A stretch of 48,481 nt of DNA from Candidatus Aceula meridiana. GTDB taxonomy: Bacteria; Omnitrophota; Gorgyraeia; Zapsychrales; Aceulaceae. Made by a program: the position numbers and the translations under genes. Below are positions 30,619 to 39,366 of the stretch, piece after piece (within the stretch, counting starts at the first letter, position 1; every line of letters begins with the position of its first letter). The stretch covers positions 1 through 48,481 of the forward strand of contig JAVCDE010000030.1 of the NCBI GenBank assembly GCA_030765185.1, in the 5' to 3' direction. The notes under the pieces were generated by a model. That model had not been told where the DNA came from. It did not search any database and saw only the letters and a list, made by a program, of their open reading frames with translations.

Positions 30619-31553
30619 TGGAAATGATACCAACACGAGATGGATTTGGTAAAGGATTGGTAGAGCTCGGCAGAGAACGAGACGACATTGTTGTTGTTTC
30701 AGCGGATCTCGAAGATGCAACACGTGCTGAATATTTTAAGAAAGAATTTCCAGATAGATTTTTTTCTGTTGGAATCGCTGAGCAAGATATGATTGGAACG
30801 GCTGTGGGTTTAAGCCTTGAGGGCTATGTTGCGTTTACGAATTCTTTTGCAGTATTCTTGACAAATCGTGCATATGACATGATTCGCATTGATGTTTGCC
30901 AGAATAACGCGAATGTGAAGCTTGTTTGTTCTCATGGCGGAATTACCGTTGGGGAAGATGGTGCTACTGCGCAATGCTTGGAAGATTTTGCAATTATGCG
31001 TGTTTTACCTAATATGAAAGTAATCTGTCCTGCAGATAGCATTGAAGCGAAGAAAATAACGAAATTAATCGCGCAGGATTATGGCCCATTTTATGTTAGA
31101 ACAAGCCGAGCTGCGTTGCCTGTTTTAAGCAAAGAAGATGATGAGCTTGTTATTGGAAAAGCGAATATTTTACGACCTGGAAAAGATGTTTCTTTGATCG
31201 CCTGTGGAGTTATGGTTTCAGAGGCCTTGCAGGCAGCGGAGATATTAGAAAAACAAGGGATTGACGCTCGCGTTGTTAATATGCATACCATCAAGCCTAT
31301 TGATCAGGAGGCAATTATCGCTTGTGCAAAAGAGACGGGTGCTATCGTAACCGCAGAGGAGCATCAAATCACCGGTGGTCTAGGAAGCGCAGTTGCGGAA
31401 GTTTTAGTGCAGAATACGCCTGTGCCGATGGAGATGGTTGGAATCAAGGATACCTATGGAGAGACAGGAGATCCTGAAGGACTTTTAAGGAAATATCACC
31501 TTAAAGATGTTGATATCGCTGCAGCAGCTAAAAAAGTTATGAAGCGTAAATAA
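30618..31553 (+). CDS. Transketolase, C-terminal (pyrimidine-binding) subunit
   Basis: A 311-aa protein with the pyrimidine-binding domain and the transketolase C-terminal domain. It has catalytic-site elements GIAEQDMIGTAVGLS and SHGGITVGEDGATAQ, and the C-terminal EEHQITGGLGSAVAE. The ATG overlaps the N-terminal subunit stop (TAATG), which implies coupled translation of the two halves. The terminator at 31571 ends the pair. Confidence 0.94.
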   Translation: MEMIPTRDGFGKGLVELGRERDDIVVVSADLEDATRAEYFKKEFPDRFFSVGIAEQDMIGTAVGLSLEGYVAFTNSFAVFLTNRAYDMIRIDVCQNNANVKLVCSHGGITVGEDGATAQCLEDFAIMRVLPNMKVICPADSIEAKKITKLIAQDYGPFYVRTSRAALPVLSKEDDELVIGKANILRPGKDVSLIACGVMVSEALQAAEILEKQGIDARVVNMHTIKPIDQEAIIACAKETGAIVTAEEHQITGGLGSAVAEVLVQNTPVPMEMVGIKDTYGETGDPEGLLRKYHLKDVDIAAAAKKVMKRK

Positions 31554-31570
31554 TATTAATGTGAAGAATA

Positions 31571-31604
31571 AAGCCCGCCATTGTTATAGTGGCGGGCTTT
31601 TTTT
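31571..31604 (+). terminator. Intrinsic terminator of the transketolase operon
   Basis: AAGCCCGCCA (31571-31580) pairs perfectly with TGGCGGGCTT (31590-31599), and a T run follows. Confidence 0.88.
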
Positions 31605-31614
31605 GTTTAAAAAG

Positions 31615-31643
31615 TTTCAAAGTTAATAAAAAAATGTTAAAAT
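31615..31643 (+). promoter_or_regulatory. Putative promoter of the lipoprotein gene
   Basis: TTTCAA (31615-31620) and TAAAAT (31638-31643) are 17 bases apart, just after the terminator. An AAAGGGAG ribosome site precedes GTG 31672. Confidence 0.4.
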
Positions 31644-31671
31644 AAAGAATAAATACAAAAAGGGAGAAATT

Positions 31672-32316
31672 GTGAGAAATATTGTTTTTAAACGATTTGG
31701 AAGAAATTTTATTTTTTTGATTTTGGTTTTAATGCTTTTTGGCTGTGGAGATAAAAAAGAAATTTATACTAATCGTGCATTTGATATTAAATTTCAGTAT
31801 CCACCTGATTGGGATAAAAAAGAATATTATGGAGAGACTATTGCAACCTTCTTATTTCCAAAGCAGAGCAAGACTGACCTTTTTACAAAGAATGTTAATT
31901 TTACTGTTCAAGATATTGGATATTTAACAAATTTGGATACCTACACCGAAGCAGTCGCTGATACAATAAAGAAGATGGGAGAGCTTCCAGAAGTACATCA
32001 AAGAATGATAAGGGACGGGTATCGAAACATTGGAGGACGCCAGGGTTACGAAGTTGTCTACACTCTTACAAGATATGGTATTCCTGAAGAAATAGTGAAA
32101 GAGCTATCAGAAAGTAAAGAGCTAGCGGAGGCTGGGATTGCAAAGGAGCTGATTGATAATCGGGTTGATACCGAAGGTCAGACATTCCAAATTCTTCAAG
32201 CATGGACAATTTATGATGGACGTGCCTATATTTTTACATACTTAGCTCCTGGGGATAAATTTGACACTTCTTTTGAGAGCGTAGAAGCATTGATAAAATC
32301 CATTCGGTTTATTTAA
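31672..32316 (+). CDS. Lipoprotein with PsbP/DUF1795-like domain
   Basis: A 214-aa protein with GTG start. Residues 1-25 form a signal sequence ending in the lipobox LFGC (Cys about 25), so the mature protein is lipid-anchored. The rest resembles PsbP/Mog1-type beta folds: an early FDIKFQYPPDWDKKEY strand pair, GGRQGYEVVYTLTRYG, and a final SFESVEALIKSIRFI. The role is unknown. It lies 3 bases before the zinc-ribbon membrane protein gene, with which it probably shares a transcript. Confidence 0.75.
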   Translation: MRNIVFKRFGRNFIFLILVLMLFGCGDKKEIYTNRAFDIKFQYPPDWDKKEYYGETIATFLFPKQSKTDLFTKNVNFTVQDIGYLTNLDTYTEAVADTIKKMGELPEVHQRMIRDGYRNIGGRQGYEVVYTLTRYGIPEEIVKELSESKELAEAGIAKELIDNRVDTEGQTFQILQAWTIYDGRAYIFTYLAPGDKFDTSFESVEALIKSIRFI

Positions 32317-32319
32317 AGC

Positions 32320-33042
32320 ATGAAAGAATGCCTATCGTGTCAGATTTTTTATCAAGAATCAACCATGTCTTGTCAAAAATGCGGCAAACCTCTTGAAGAG
32401 ATTAGCTTACAGCAAGCACTCGCGCATACGCGTATGAATATTCTACGAAAAATCTCAAAAGAAAAAGATTTTAAGGTTCTTGACCCGCAGACGCAATATA
32501 TTATTGCCAGCTATTTCGGTGACCATTCGTTATTTTTATTTTTCGATATGAATAAGAATCATATGAAATATGGAAAGAAAATTACACGTTTTTTTATTCA
32601 GCCGATCAACATGACCTGCGTTTTTAATATTCCCTGGTTTCTCTTTAATATGATTTACTCTAATTACTTTCATTATCGCTATACGCAATTTTGTGAAACG
32701 TGTCAGTGTAAGCATATTCCTGGCCGTCATTCATCGCAAGAGTGTGAGTACAATTTAGGCTATTTTCATATTCTTCGTGATGTCCTCAATGGAAATATTA
32801 TTCAGACAAAGAAAATTTATCAAAAGTTTCTCGAGAAAGATAAAAAGGGGCATCATCGAAATCCTTACGAAGATTTATGTCAGCGTCCTGTTCGAATGGA
32901 AACTTTTCTTGATTTACTGTCGATAGGATTCTCAATTTTTCTATGGATTTACTTAACCGTTTATGTCAGTTTTCCGATGGCAAAATCTTTTGTGCAAAAG
33001 GTACAAAATCCTAATGTTTACGAATGGAGCTTTTTTAATTAA
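32320..33042 (+). CDS. Zinc-ribbon membrane protein of unknown function
   Basis: A 240-aa protein. An N-terminal Cys pattern, CLSC at about 4-7 then CQKC at about 18-21, forms a probable zinc ribbon. A second set, CETCQCKHIPGRHSSQEC, lies around residues 125-145. Hydrophobic segments occur near 90-110 and 200-222 (FLDLLSIGFSIFLWIYLTVY). No known family is recognised. It has no clear ribosome site and starts 3 bases after the lipoprotein stop, so it is probably coupled. The patatin gene follows 5 bases later. Confidence 0.6.
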   Translation: MKECLSCQIFYQESTMSCQKCGKPLEEISLQQALAHTRMNILRKISKEKDFKVLDPQTQYIIASYFGDHSLFLFFDMNKNHMKYGKKITRFFIQPINMTCVFNIPWFLFNMIYSNYFHYRYTQFCETCQCKHIPGRHSSQECEYNLGYFHILRDVLNGNIIQTKKIYQKFLEKDKKGHHRNPYEDLCQRPVRMETFLDLLSIGFSIFLWIYLTVYVSFPMAKSFVQKVQNPNVYEWSFFN

Positions 33043-33047
33043 TTATT

Positions 33048-35219
33048 ATGCCCAAATCCGTGTCTGTTATTGATAAAATTTTTTTGATTCGCCAGATTCC
33101 AGTTTTTCGTAATCTTAACTGGCTGGATCTTCATTTTGTTGCAGGGAAGGCGACTTTTTCTGACTATACAAAAGGGGATTGCATTTACAGGAAAGGTGAT
33201 CCGCCAGATGCATTTTATTGTGTTGTGTCTGGCCGTCTTTCGGCTTACACATTTGAAGGCGACAAAAAAGAAATCATCGAATATATTTATAAGGGAATGC
33301 ATTTTGGAATTATTTCTCTTTTGACAGGGGAGCCGCATTCTTTAAGCTTTGAGGCGCTAAACGATTCTGTTCTTTTGCGTATTGAGAAAGAAAAAATTTT
33401 TGAAATCTTAAAAAGAATTCCTCGTATCGGTGTGGACTTAACATATAGTTTATCGCGACGCGTTAAGAACCTTGAGCAGAAAAAAAAGGCAATTTTTGAA
33501 AGTACGATTATTTCTGTTTACAGCCCTCTTCGAGGAACAGGAAGTTCTCTTTATGCGCTTCACCTTGCTTTTGAGCTTAAGAGCGCGACGAATAAGAAAA
33601 TTCTTTTTGTTGGGATGGAAAGCGTAGCAGCATCTCAAGGGCAGCCTGATTGCGAACAGCGGGCTTTTCAATGGAAACAGCCGCCTGTTGATTTCTTTTT
33701 AGTTGCAGAGAACTCTGAGAAAGCCCTAAATTCTATAGAAAAAAGTACGGAAGGTATTCCTGACCTCTTAAATGTTTGTTTCGATCTGAGCCAGGAACAT
33801 TTTTCTGAGCATGTTAGTCGGTTTGTTAGTAGCTTGGCGAATGACTACCACTATATTATTTTAGATCTGCCTAATCAGATGGATCGTTTTGTTTTTAGTT
33901 CTTTGACACAATCTGACGAGGTTCATCTTGTTGCGCGTGAAAATAAAGAAGAGCTTAAAGCTTTGGCATCTTTATTAAACGAGCTTAAAGATTTTTTTAA
34001 CCCAAACCTTGCGGGTGAACATGCTTCTTGCCCTAAAACTGCAGAGCAAAAGAATGCCAAGCGCAAAATACCCTTGGCGGGGTTAATCCCCCAAGCCGCA
34101 ACAAGTTGCGATGCTGCGGCCCTAGGAACGGATTTTGCTGACACAAAATCCGGGTTTAAGAAAGATATTATCACTGACCGTGTTAAAATTTTTATTAAAG
34201 AGCAGGAGAGGCAGAAGCCGATTGCCTACAAGCGGATTAATCAAATTATTGAGTATGACATTTATGGGAAGCTCCCGTATATCAAAGAATCAGAAATAAC
34301 GAGGAATTTTAATTCAGAGAAATTGAATGCCAAGCTTGTACTGCAGTCGCATCTTTTTGTTCAGGCTATACGTAAGACTGCGAGGGAGATTGGAGGAGTT
34401 CGTGTTGGATTGGTTTTAGGAGGAGGGGCAGCGCTGGGATTTTCGCATATCGGTGTTTTAGATGTTTTGGAAAAAGAAAACATTGCAGTGGATATGATTG
34501 TGGGCAGCAGCGTTGGTTCTATTTTGGCAGGATTTTGGGCGCTAGGACATAATGCAAAGCAGATTGGAGAATGGTCTAAAGAATTCAGAAGCAAGTCAAA
34601 GTGCTTAAGTCTCTTAGATATTATCTTTCCTCGCTCTGGGCTTATTGCCGGATGGAGTATTCAAAGGTGGCTGCGGCAAAAAATTGGAAAATCTATCTTT
34701 TATGAAACCAAGATTCCTTTAAAAATTGTTGCTTTTGACCTTAAAAGACGGGAGGAGGTTGTCATAAACGGGGGCGATGTGGTCTCCGCGCTACGAAAAA
34801 GTATTTCAATCCCCGGCGTTATGCGCCCGATTGTTTGTGATGATCAAGTTTTAGTCGACGGTGGTATCTTTAATCCACTGCCCACAAATGTTTTAACAAG
34901 CCTAGGAGTACGAAAAATTATTGCTGTTAATATTTTAAAGTCACCAGCAGATGTTCGAATGGATCAGGAAAGAAAATCTCAAAAGAATGCAAAGAAGAAA
35001 ACATTTTCTCCGAACATTTTTGACATCTTGGTACACAGCTTCTTAACTCTTGATTATATTCTAGCTGAGCAGCGTGCGCAGCAGGCAGATATTCTTATTC
35101 ATCCTGATTCATGTGGGGTGGATTGGTACGAGCTTTATAAAGCTGATGAGCTTATTGAAAAAGGACGGCAGGCTACGTATGCCGTTTTAGATGATATAAA
35201 GAAGCTGATGAAAAGTTAA
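33048..35219 (+). CDS. NTE-like patatin phospholipase with cNMP-binding and MinD-like domains
   Basis: A 723-aa protein in three parts. Residues 10-130 form a cyclic-nucleotide-binding domain (YRKGDPPDAFYCVVSGRL). Residues about 150-330 resemble a MinD/CpsD-type ATPase fold, but the P-loop is degenerate (PLRGTGSSLYALHLA, no Lys). Residues 445-640 are a patatin lipase with oxyanion GGGAALG, nucleophile S488 in GSSVG and D604 in VDGG. The Ser-Asp dyad is intact, so lysophospholipase activity is likely. The layout parallels neuropathy target esterase, where nucleotide-binding domains precede the esterase. There is no signal peptide. A linker near 335-390 contains a low-complexity stretch. Confidence 0.88.
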   Translation: MPKSVSVIDKIFLIRQIPVFRNLNWLDLHFVAGKATFSDYTKGDCIYRKGDPPDAFYCVVSGRLSAYTFEGDKKEIIEYIYKGMHFGIISLLTGEPHSLSFEALNDSVLLRIEKEKIFEILKRIPRIGVDLTYSLSRRVKNLEQKKKAIFESTIISVYSPLRGTGSSLYALHLAFELKSATNKKILFVGMESVAASQGQPDCEQRAFQWKQPPVDFFLVAENSEKALNSIEKSTEGIPDLLNVCFDLSQEHFSEHVSRFVSSLANDYHYIILDLPNQMDRFVFSSLTQSDEVHLVARENKEELKALASLLNELKDFFNPNLAGEHASCPKTAEQKNAKRKIPLAGLIPQAATSCDAAALGTDFADTKSGFKKDIITDRVKIFIKEQERQKPIAYKRINQIIEYDIYGKLPYIKESEITRNFNSEKLNAKLVLQSHLFVQAIRKTAREIGGVRVGLVLGGGAALGFSHIGVLDVLEKENIAVDMIVGSSVGSILAGFWALGHNAKQIGEWSKEFRSKSKCLSLLDIIFPRSGLIAGWSIQRWLRQKIGKSIFYETKIPLKIVAFDLKRREEVVINGGDVVSALRKSISIPGVMRPIVCDDQVLVDGGIFNPLPTNVLTSLGVRKIIAVNILKSPADVRMDQERKSQKNAKKKTFSPNIFDILVHSFLTLDYILAEQRAQQADILIHPDSCGVDWYELYKADELIEKGRQATYAVLDDIKKLMKS

Positions 35220-35251
35220 CTTTTTGCTAAAATATAAAAAAGGAAAAATTC

Positions 35252-35602
35252 ATGGAGCATACGATACGCCCTTGGGGCGAATATAAGAAATTATTTCAAG
35301 AAGCTGGTGTTTGGGTTAAGCGCGTTGAAGTTAAACCCAGCGCACGGCTTAGCCTTCAGAAGCATAATAAAAGATCTGAGAAATGGATTATTGTTAGCGG
35401 AACAGGAAAGGCTGAGGTTGCAGGCCAGGAACATATTTTGAATCCTGGGAGTATTATTGATGTATCTTCTGAGGTTGTTCATCGCATAACAAATATTGGA
35501 AAAAATCATCTTGTTTTTATTGAAGTTGCCTGTGGAAGTTACCTTGGAGAAGATGATATTATTCGCCTTCAGGACGATTACGAGCGCGAGGACATGCCTT
35601 GA
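35252..35602 (+). CDS. Mannose-6-phosphate-isomerase-type cupin
   Basis: A 116-aa single-cupin protein resembling the C-terminal isomerase domain of bifunctional GDP-mannose pyrophosphorylase/phosphomannose isomerase. It has RPWGEYKKLF, RLSLQKHNKRSEKWIIVSG and a C-terminal cupin strand pair (HRITNIGKNHLVFIEV). The His and Glu metal ligands are visible (LQKHNKRSEKW). It may isomerise fructose 6-phosphate and mannose 6-phosphate. The next gene starts within its stop codon. Confidence 0.85.
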   Translation: MEHTIRPWGEYKKLFQEAGVWVKRVEVKPSARLSLQKHNKRSEKWIIVSGTGKAEVAGQEHILNPGSIIDVSSEVVHRITNIGKNHLVFIEVACGSYLGEDDIIRLQDDYEREDMP

Positions 35603-35907
35603 CGAAAGTTATAGTGGCGTCAGCTTACAAACGCCTTAAGGCGATTCATAAACTTTCGCAAAATTATAACGGTCCCATAAAACATCAGCATGAACAAAGG
35701 CTTCTTTCGCTCATGCGAAAACATATTGATGAGATTGAAGAGCTTTATAAAAATAGCGACCCGCATTATTTAGTTGAGACAGGAGATTTAGGTATTTTGT
35801 GCTTTGAGATGCTGCTGGAGAGTAAACGTTCCCTTGATGATGCGATGATGACTTGTTTTGAGCGTTATGAGAAAAAATTAAAAAAATTAAGTGAGGAAAA
35901 TAAATGA
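35599..35907 (+). CDS. Small helical protein of unknown function
   Basis: A 102-aa predominantly helical, charged protein. The TTG start at 35599 overlaps the cupin stop (TTGA), and the end overlaps the pyruvate kinase ATG. The overlap on both sides supports coding. There are no recognised motifs; the N-terminal KRLKAIHKLSQNYNG and C-terminal EKKLKKLSEENK helices are basic. It probably has a structural or regulatory role. The TTG start is the only candidate that gives full length. Confidence 0.55.
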   Translation: MTKVIVASAYKRLKAIHKLSQNYNGPIKHQHEQRLLSLMRKHIDEIEELYKNSDPHYLVETGDLGILCFEMLLESKRSLDDAMMTCFERYEKKLKKLSEENK

Positions 35908-36974
35908 AAAGGGCTAGAACAAAAATTATTTGTACTCTTGGACCGGCGAGTAGCCGTATTACGGTTTTAAGAAAAATGGTTACCTCCGGTATGGATGTTG
36001 CGCGATTAAATTTTTCTCATGGAACACATAAGAGTCATTTTGAAATGATTCATTTTCTTCGTCTGATTAATAAAAAGCATCGACGCAAAGTTCTTATTTT
36101 ACAGGATTTGGAGGGATTTCGTATTCGCATTGGAGAGCTGGGAGATAAACCAGGACGAAAGGTTGAACTTAAGAAAAAACAAATTATTTACCTGACAAAC
36201 AAAAGAAAGGACAGTGGAAAAAACATTATTCCTTTTGATTATAAAGGCCCGCTAAAAGATATTAAAGCTGGCCACGATATTTATATTGATGATGGCAATA
36301 TTGCTTTGAGAGTTAGATCTGTTTCTGAGAAATATTTAAAAGCTGTTGTGATTATTCCTGGCACAATCAAAGAGCATAAGGGTATGAATTTACCGGATAC
36401 GACTTTACGCTTTCAAGGGGTTTTACAAAAAGATAGGATGGATTTAGCTTTTGGATTAAAACATAATGTTGATTTTGTTGCACAATCTTTTGTAAGAAAC
36501 AAGCAGGATGTCTTAAGCATTCGTGACCTTATTGACTTAAGCGGAAAGAAATGTCAATTGATTGCAAAGATTGAAAATCGAGAAGGCCTTGAAAATCTTG
36601 ACGGCATCCTTGATGTTGTTGACGGCATTATGATTGCCCGAGGCGATCTGGGCGTCTCACTTCCTATTCATAAAATTCCGATTATTCAAAAATTAATTAT
36701 TAGGCGATGTAAACAGAGAAAAAAATTTGTTATTACCGCAACCCAAATGCTTGAGAGCATGACAGACCATATTCGGCCAACCAGGGCAGAGGTCAGCGAC
36801 GTGGCTAATGCCATCATCGACGGCAGTGATTACACCATGCTTTCAGGGGAGACTGCTGCCGGCAAGCACCCGGTTGATGTAGTCGGCATGATGAATGCTA
36901 TTGGACGATATACGGAAGATTTTTTAAAAATTAAAAATGCAAAAATTGATGAATTAATAAAGACAGCAAAATAA
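35904..36974 (+). CDS. Short pyruvate kinase lacking the C-terminal domain
   Basis: A 356-aa protein with the catalytic TIM barrel and B domain of pyruvate kinase: RLNFSHG, IAKIENREGLENLDG with the catalytic Lys, MIARGDLGVSLP, TATQMLESM and SGETAAGKHPVD. Full-length enzymes are about 470 aa; the approximately 120-residue C-terminal allosteric domain is missing here. The usual DTKGPEIRTG loop reads QDLEGFRIRIG, which replaces the Lys of T-K-G-P. It would make pyruvate and ATP from PEP and ADP if active. The changed loop and lost regulatory domain may mean altered regulation. It overlaps the helical protein gene by 4 bases. Confidence 0.88.
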   Translation: MKRARTKIICTLGPASSRITVLRKMVTSGMDVARLNFSHGTHKSHFEMIHFLRLINKKHRRKVLILQDLEGFRIRIGELGDKPGRKVELKKKQIIYLTNKRKDSGKNIIPFDYKGPLKDIKAGHDIYIDDGNIALRVRSVSEKYLKAVVIIPGTIKEHKGMNLPDTTLRFQGVLQKDRMDLAFGLKHNVDFVAQSFVRNKQDVLSIRDLIDLSGKKCQLIAKIENREGLENLDGILDVVDGIMIARGDLGVSLPIHKIPIIQKLIIRRCKQRKKFVITATQMLESMTDHIRPTRAEVSDVANAIIDGSDYTMLSGETAAGKHPVDVVGMMNAIGRYTEDFLKIKNAKIDELIKTAK

Positions 36975-36978
36975 AAAA

Positions 36979-38820
36979 ATGGAAAAGCTTAAAAAAGAGT
37001 TAAATGTCTTTGACGTTTTTAGTATCGCCTGCGGAGCTATGATTAGTTCCGGAATTTTTATCTTACCAGGGTTGGCTTTTGGAAAAACGGGACCGTCTGT
37101 TTTTTTGTCATACTTTTTTGCCGGTGTCATCGCCTTAATCGGCGTTTTTAGTATTGCTGAGCTTACTACTGCAATGCCTAAGGCTGGTGGAGACTATTTT
37201 TATATTACGCGAACGCTTGGACCTCTAATTGGAACGATTTCTGGTATTTTAAGCTGGATCGCGATATCACTTAAAACAGCATTTGCTATTTTTGGTATTG
37301 CTGGCGTTATTCATTATTTTACTGGGTGGGATATTTTTGCAGTTGGAATTATTGTAACATTGTTTTTTGTATTCTTAAATTCTATTGGAATTGGTTTGGC
37401 AAGTAGGATTGATGTAATTATTTTTATTATTATGCTTCTGTTAATTTTTGTTTATATATTCTTTGGAATTACAAAAGTTTCCATTTCCCACTTCGAGCCT
37501 TTTACCTATAACGGAACGAATGCTATTTTTTCAACCGTGGGTTTTGTTTTTGTTTCCTATGGTGGTCTTGTGAAAGTGGCCGCGCTTTCCGAAGAGATGA
37601 AGAATCCTCAAAAGACACTTCCTTTGGCCTTGATTAGTTCTGTTATTTTTATTGGATTTCTTTATGCTCTTGTCATGTTTGTTGTTGTCGGCACCTTGAC
37701 ACCGGAAAAACTTTCGTCATCTTTCACTCCAATTGCAGACTCTGCTTCAAAGTTCTTAGGCGAACCAGGTTATCTCTTGATGATTATTGCTGCAATGTTA
37801 GCATTTATAACAACAGCTATCGCCGGGATGATGTCTGCTTCGAGGTATCCTCTGGCACTCAGTCGCGATTTTCTTTTTCCTAAAATTACAGCGTATATTA
37901 GCAAGCGATTTCATACGCCGCTTATTTCAATTTATATCACTGGAGCACTTATCATAGGCGCTCTGTTTCTTGAGCTTGAAATGCTTGCGAAAGCTGCCTC
38001 TGCAATCATGATGACAACGTATTTGCTTTCAAGCCTCGCTGTTATTATTTTGCGGGAAAGTAAAATTCAGAACTATCGACCAACATTTAGAGTGCCGCTA
38101 TATCCATATGTGCCTATTTTTACGATTCTTGTTTTTGGATTTCTTATTGTAGACCTTGGGCTTCAGGCTGTTGAGATCAGCTTGTTTTTTGTTGCTTTCG
38201 CGTTTTTTGTCTATTTTTTTTATGGACGTCGAACCGAAAAGAAAGAGTACGCGCTTTTACATCTTGTTGCGCGTATTACGAGTAAAGAAATTACTGGCGA
38301 TCATCTTGAAGATGAGCTTAAAAATATTTTACACGAGCGTGACAATGTTGTCTTAGACCGATTCGACCATCTTTTGAAATCTGCGAGTATCCTTGATGTT
38401 GAAGGCCCAATGGCGCTAAAAGATTTTTTTAGTGTGGTTGCCGATGAACTTGCGCTCGATATTCATCTTTCAAGTGAAGAGACATACAAATTGCTGGAAA
38501 AACGTGAAAAAATAGGGTCCACGGGAATTACGCCATTTGTCGCGATTCCTCATATTATTATTCCCGGGACAAAGACATTTCACTTGATGGTCGTTCGTTG
38601 CTGCGGTGGAATCTTTTTTTCAAAGGAAAATCCTAAAATTAAAGCCATCTTTTTTCTTTTAGGATCTAAGGATGAGCGTAACTTTCATCTTCAAGCGTTG
38701 GCATCAACCGCGCAAATTGTTCAGGGAAAAATGTTTGAGCGTCGGTGGGTGGACGCTCGAAATACAAATAATCTTCGGGATATTCTTCTTTTAGGCGAGA
38801 GGAAAAGGTTTCTTGCCTGA
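36979..38820 (+). CDS. APC-family permease fused to a PTS EIIA-like domain
   Basis: A 613-aa protein. Residues 1-430 are an amino acid/polyamine permease with 12 helices, starting FDVFSIACGAMISSGIFILPG, the APC substrate-binding helix. Residues 455-605 match the type-2 PTS EIIA fold, with H525 in VAIPHII as the expected phospho-acceptor. This fusion suggests control of uptake by a PTS phosphorelay. No EI or HPr gene is seen in the window. The stop overlaps the next ATG. Confidence 0.85.
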   Translation: MEKLKKELNVFDVFSIACGAMISSGIFILPGLAFGKTGPSVFLSYFFAGVIALIGVFSIAELTTAMPKAGGDYFYITRTLGPLIGTISGILSWIAISLKTAFAIFGIAGVIHYFTGWDIFAVGIIVTLFFVFLNSIGIGLASRIDVIIFIIMLLLIFVYIFFGITKVSISHFEPFTYNGTNAIFSTVGFVFVSYGGLVKVAALSEEMKNPQKTLPLALISSVIFIGFLYALVMFVVVGTLTPEKLSSSFTPIADSASKFLGEPGYLLMIIAAMLAFITTAIAGMMSASRYPLALSRDFLFPKITAYISKRFHTPLISIYITGALIIGALFLELEMLAKAASAIMMTTYLLSSLAVIILRESKIQNYRPTFRVPLYPYVPIFTILVFGFLIVDLGLQAVEISLFFVAFAFFVYFFYGRRTEKKEYALLHLVARITSKEITGDHLEDELKNILHERDNVVLDRFDHLLKSASILDVEGPMALKDFFSVVADELALDIHLSSEETYKLLEKREKIGSTGITPFVAIPHIIIPGTKTFHLMVVRCCGGIFFSKENPKIKAIFFLLGSKDERNFHLQALASTAQIVQGKMFERRWVDARNTNNLRDILLLGERKRFLA

Positions 38821-39179
38821 TGAACGTTGCTGTGATTGGTGCCTCAAACAAACCAGAACGTTATTCCTATAAAGCTATTAAGCTTTTATCAGAAAAAGGG
38901 CACGTTGTTTTTCCTGTTCACCCACGCATTAAAGACATTGAAGGCCAAAAAGTTTATGCACGTGTATCCGATATTAAAGAACCGATTGATACAATAACAT
39001 TTTATGTTGCAACAAACATTTCTGACAGCATAGCCGATGACGTCCTTGCTCAAACCCCTCAAAGAATTATTTTCAATCCGGGTGCTGAAAATAAATTACT
39101 TTTTGAAAAAGCAAAAACTGCTGGCATACATGCCATAAATGCCTGCACACTCGTCCTTTTAAAAACCGGACAATTTTAA
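38820..39179 (+). CDS. CoA-binding domain protein
   Basis: A 119-aa single Rossmann domain of the CoA-binding family (YccU-like): start VAVIGASNKPERYSYKA, then HVVFPVHPRIKDIEGQ, and IIFNPGAENKLL. The family binds CoA but its physiological role is poorly defined. The ATG overlaps the permease stop, so it is cotranscribed. The C-terminus (CTLVLLKTGQF) is normal for the family. Confidence 0.9.
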   Translation: MNVAVIGASNKPERYSYKAIKLLSEKGHVVFPVHPRIKDIEGQKVYARVSDIKEPIDTITFYVATNISDSIADDVLAQTPQRIIFNPGAENKLLFEKAKTAGIHAINACTLVLLKTGQF

Positions 39180-39189
39180 TAGCGACTCT

Positions 39190-39207
39190 TTAGTATTTAT
39201 ACTAAAA
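39190..39207 (+). promoter_or_regulatory. Perfect inverted repeat, possible operator
   Basis: TTTAGTAT (39190-39197) and ATACTAAA (39200-39207) form a perfect eight-base palindrome around two T, in the gap before the ACT gene. It could be an operator or the start of the promoter region; no T run follows, so it is not a terminator. Confidence 0.3.
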
Positions 39208-39230
39208 TAGAATTATATATTATAAAGGAT

Positions 39231-39357
39231 ATCCAGAAAAACTGGATTAATTGGCAATTGAAACCATCATCAATCCCGATACCTTCCGGGTATGGGATTA
39301 ATTCGTGCGACTGATTTAACGTGGCCCACAGGCTCCGTAGATTAGGCACTCATTAAG
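39231..39357 (+). promoter_or_regulatory. Structured leader of the ACT gene, recurrent element (E1)
   Basis: Three stems lie before the ribosome site. The first is ATCCAG/CTGGAT (39231-39247). The second is ATCCC(G)ATACC with GGTATGGGAT (39273-39298), followed by TAATTCG. The third begins GTGC (39305-39308) and ends GCAC (39346-39349). TCATTAAGGAGG then gives the Shine-Dalgarno. The layout matches 43743-43836, including the flanks AATTGAAA and GGGAT-A/T-AATTCG, while the stem sequences differ in compatible ways. Confidence 0.5.
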
Positions 39358-39366
39358 GAGGCGATT

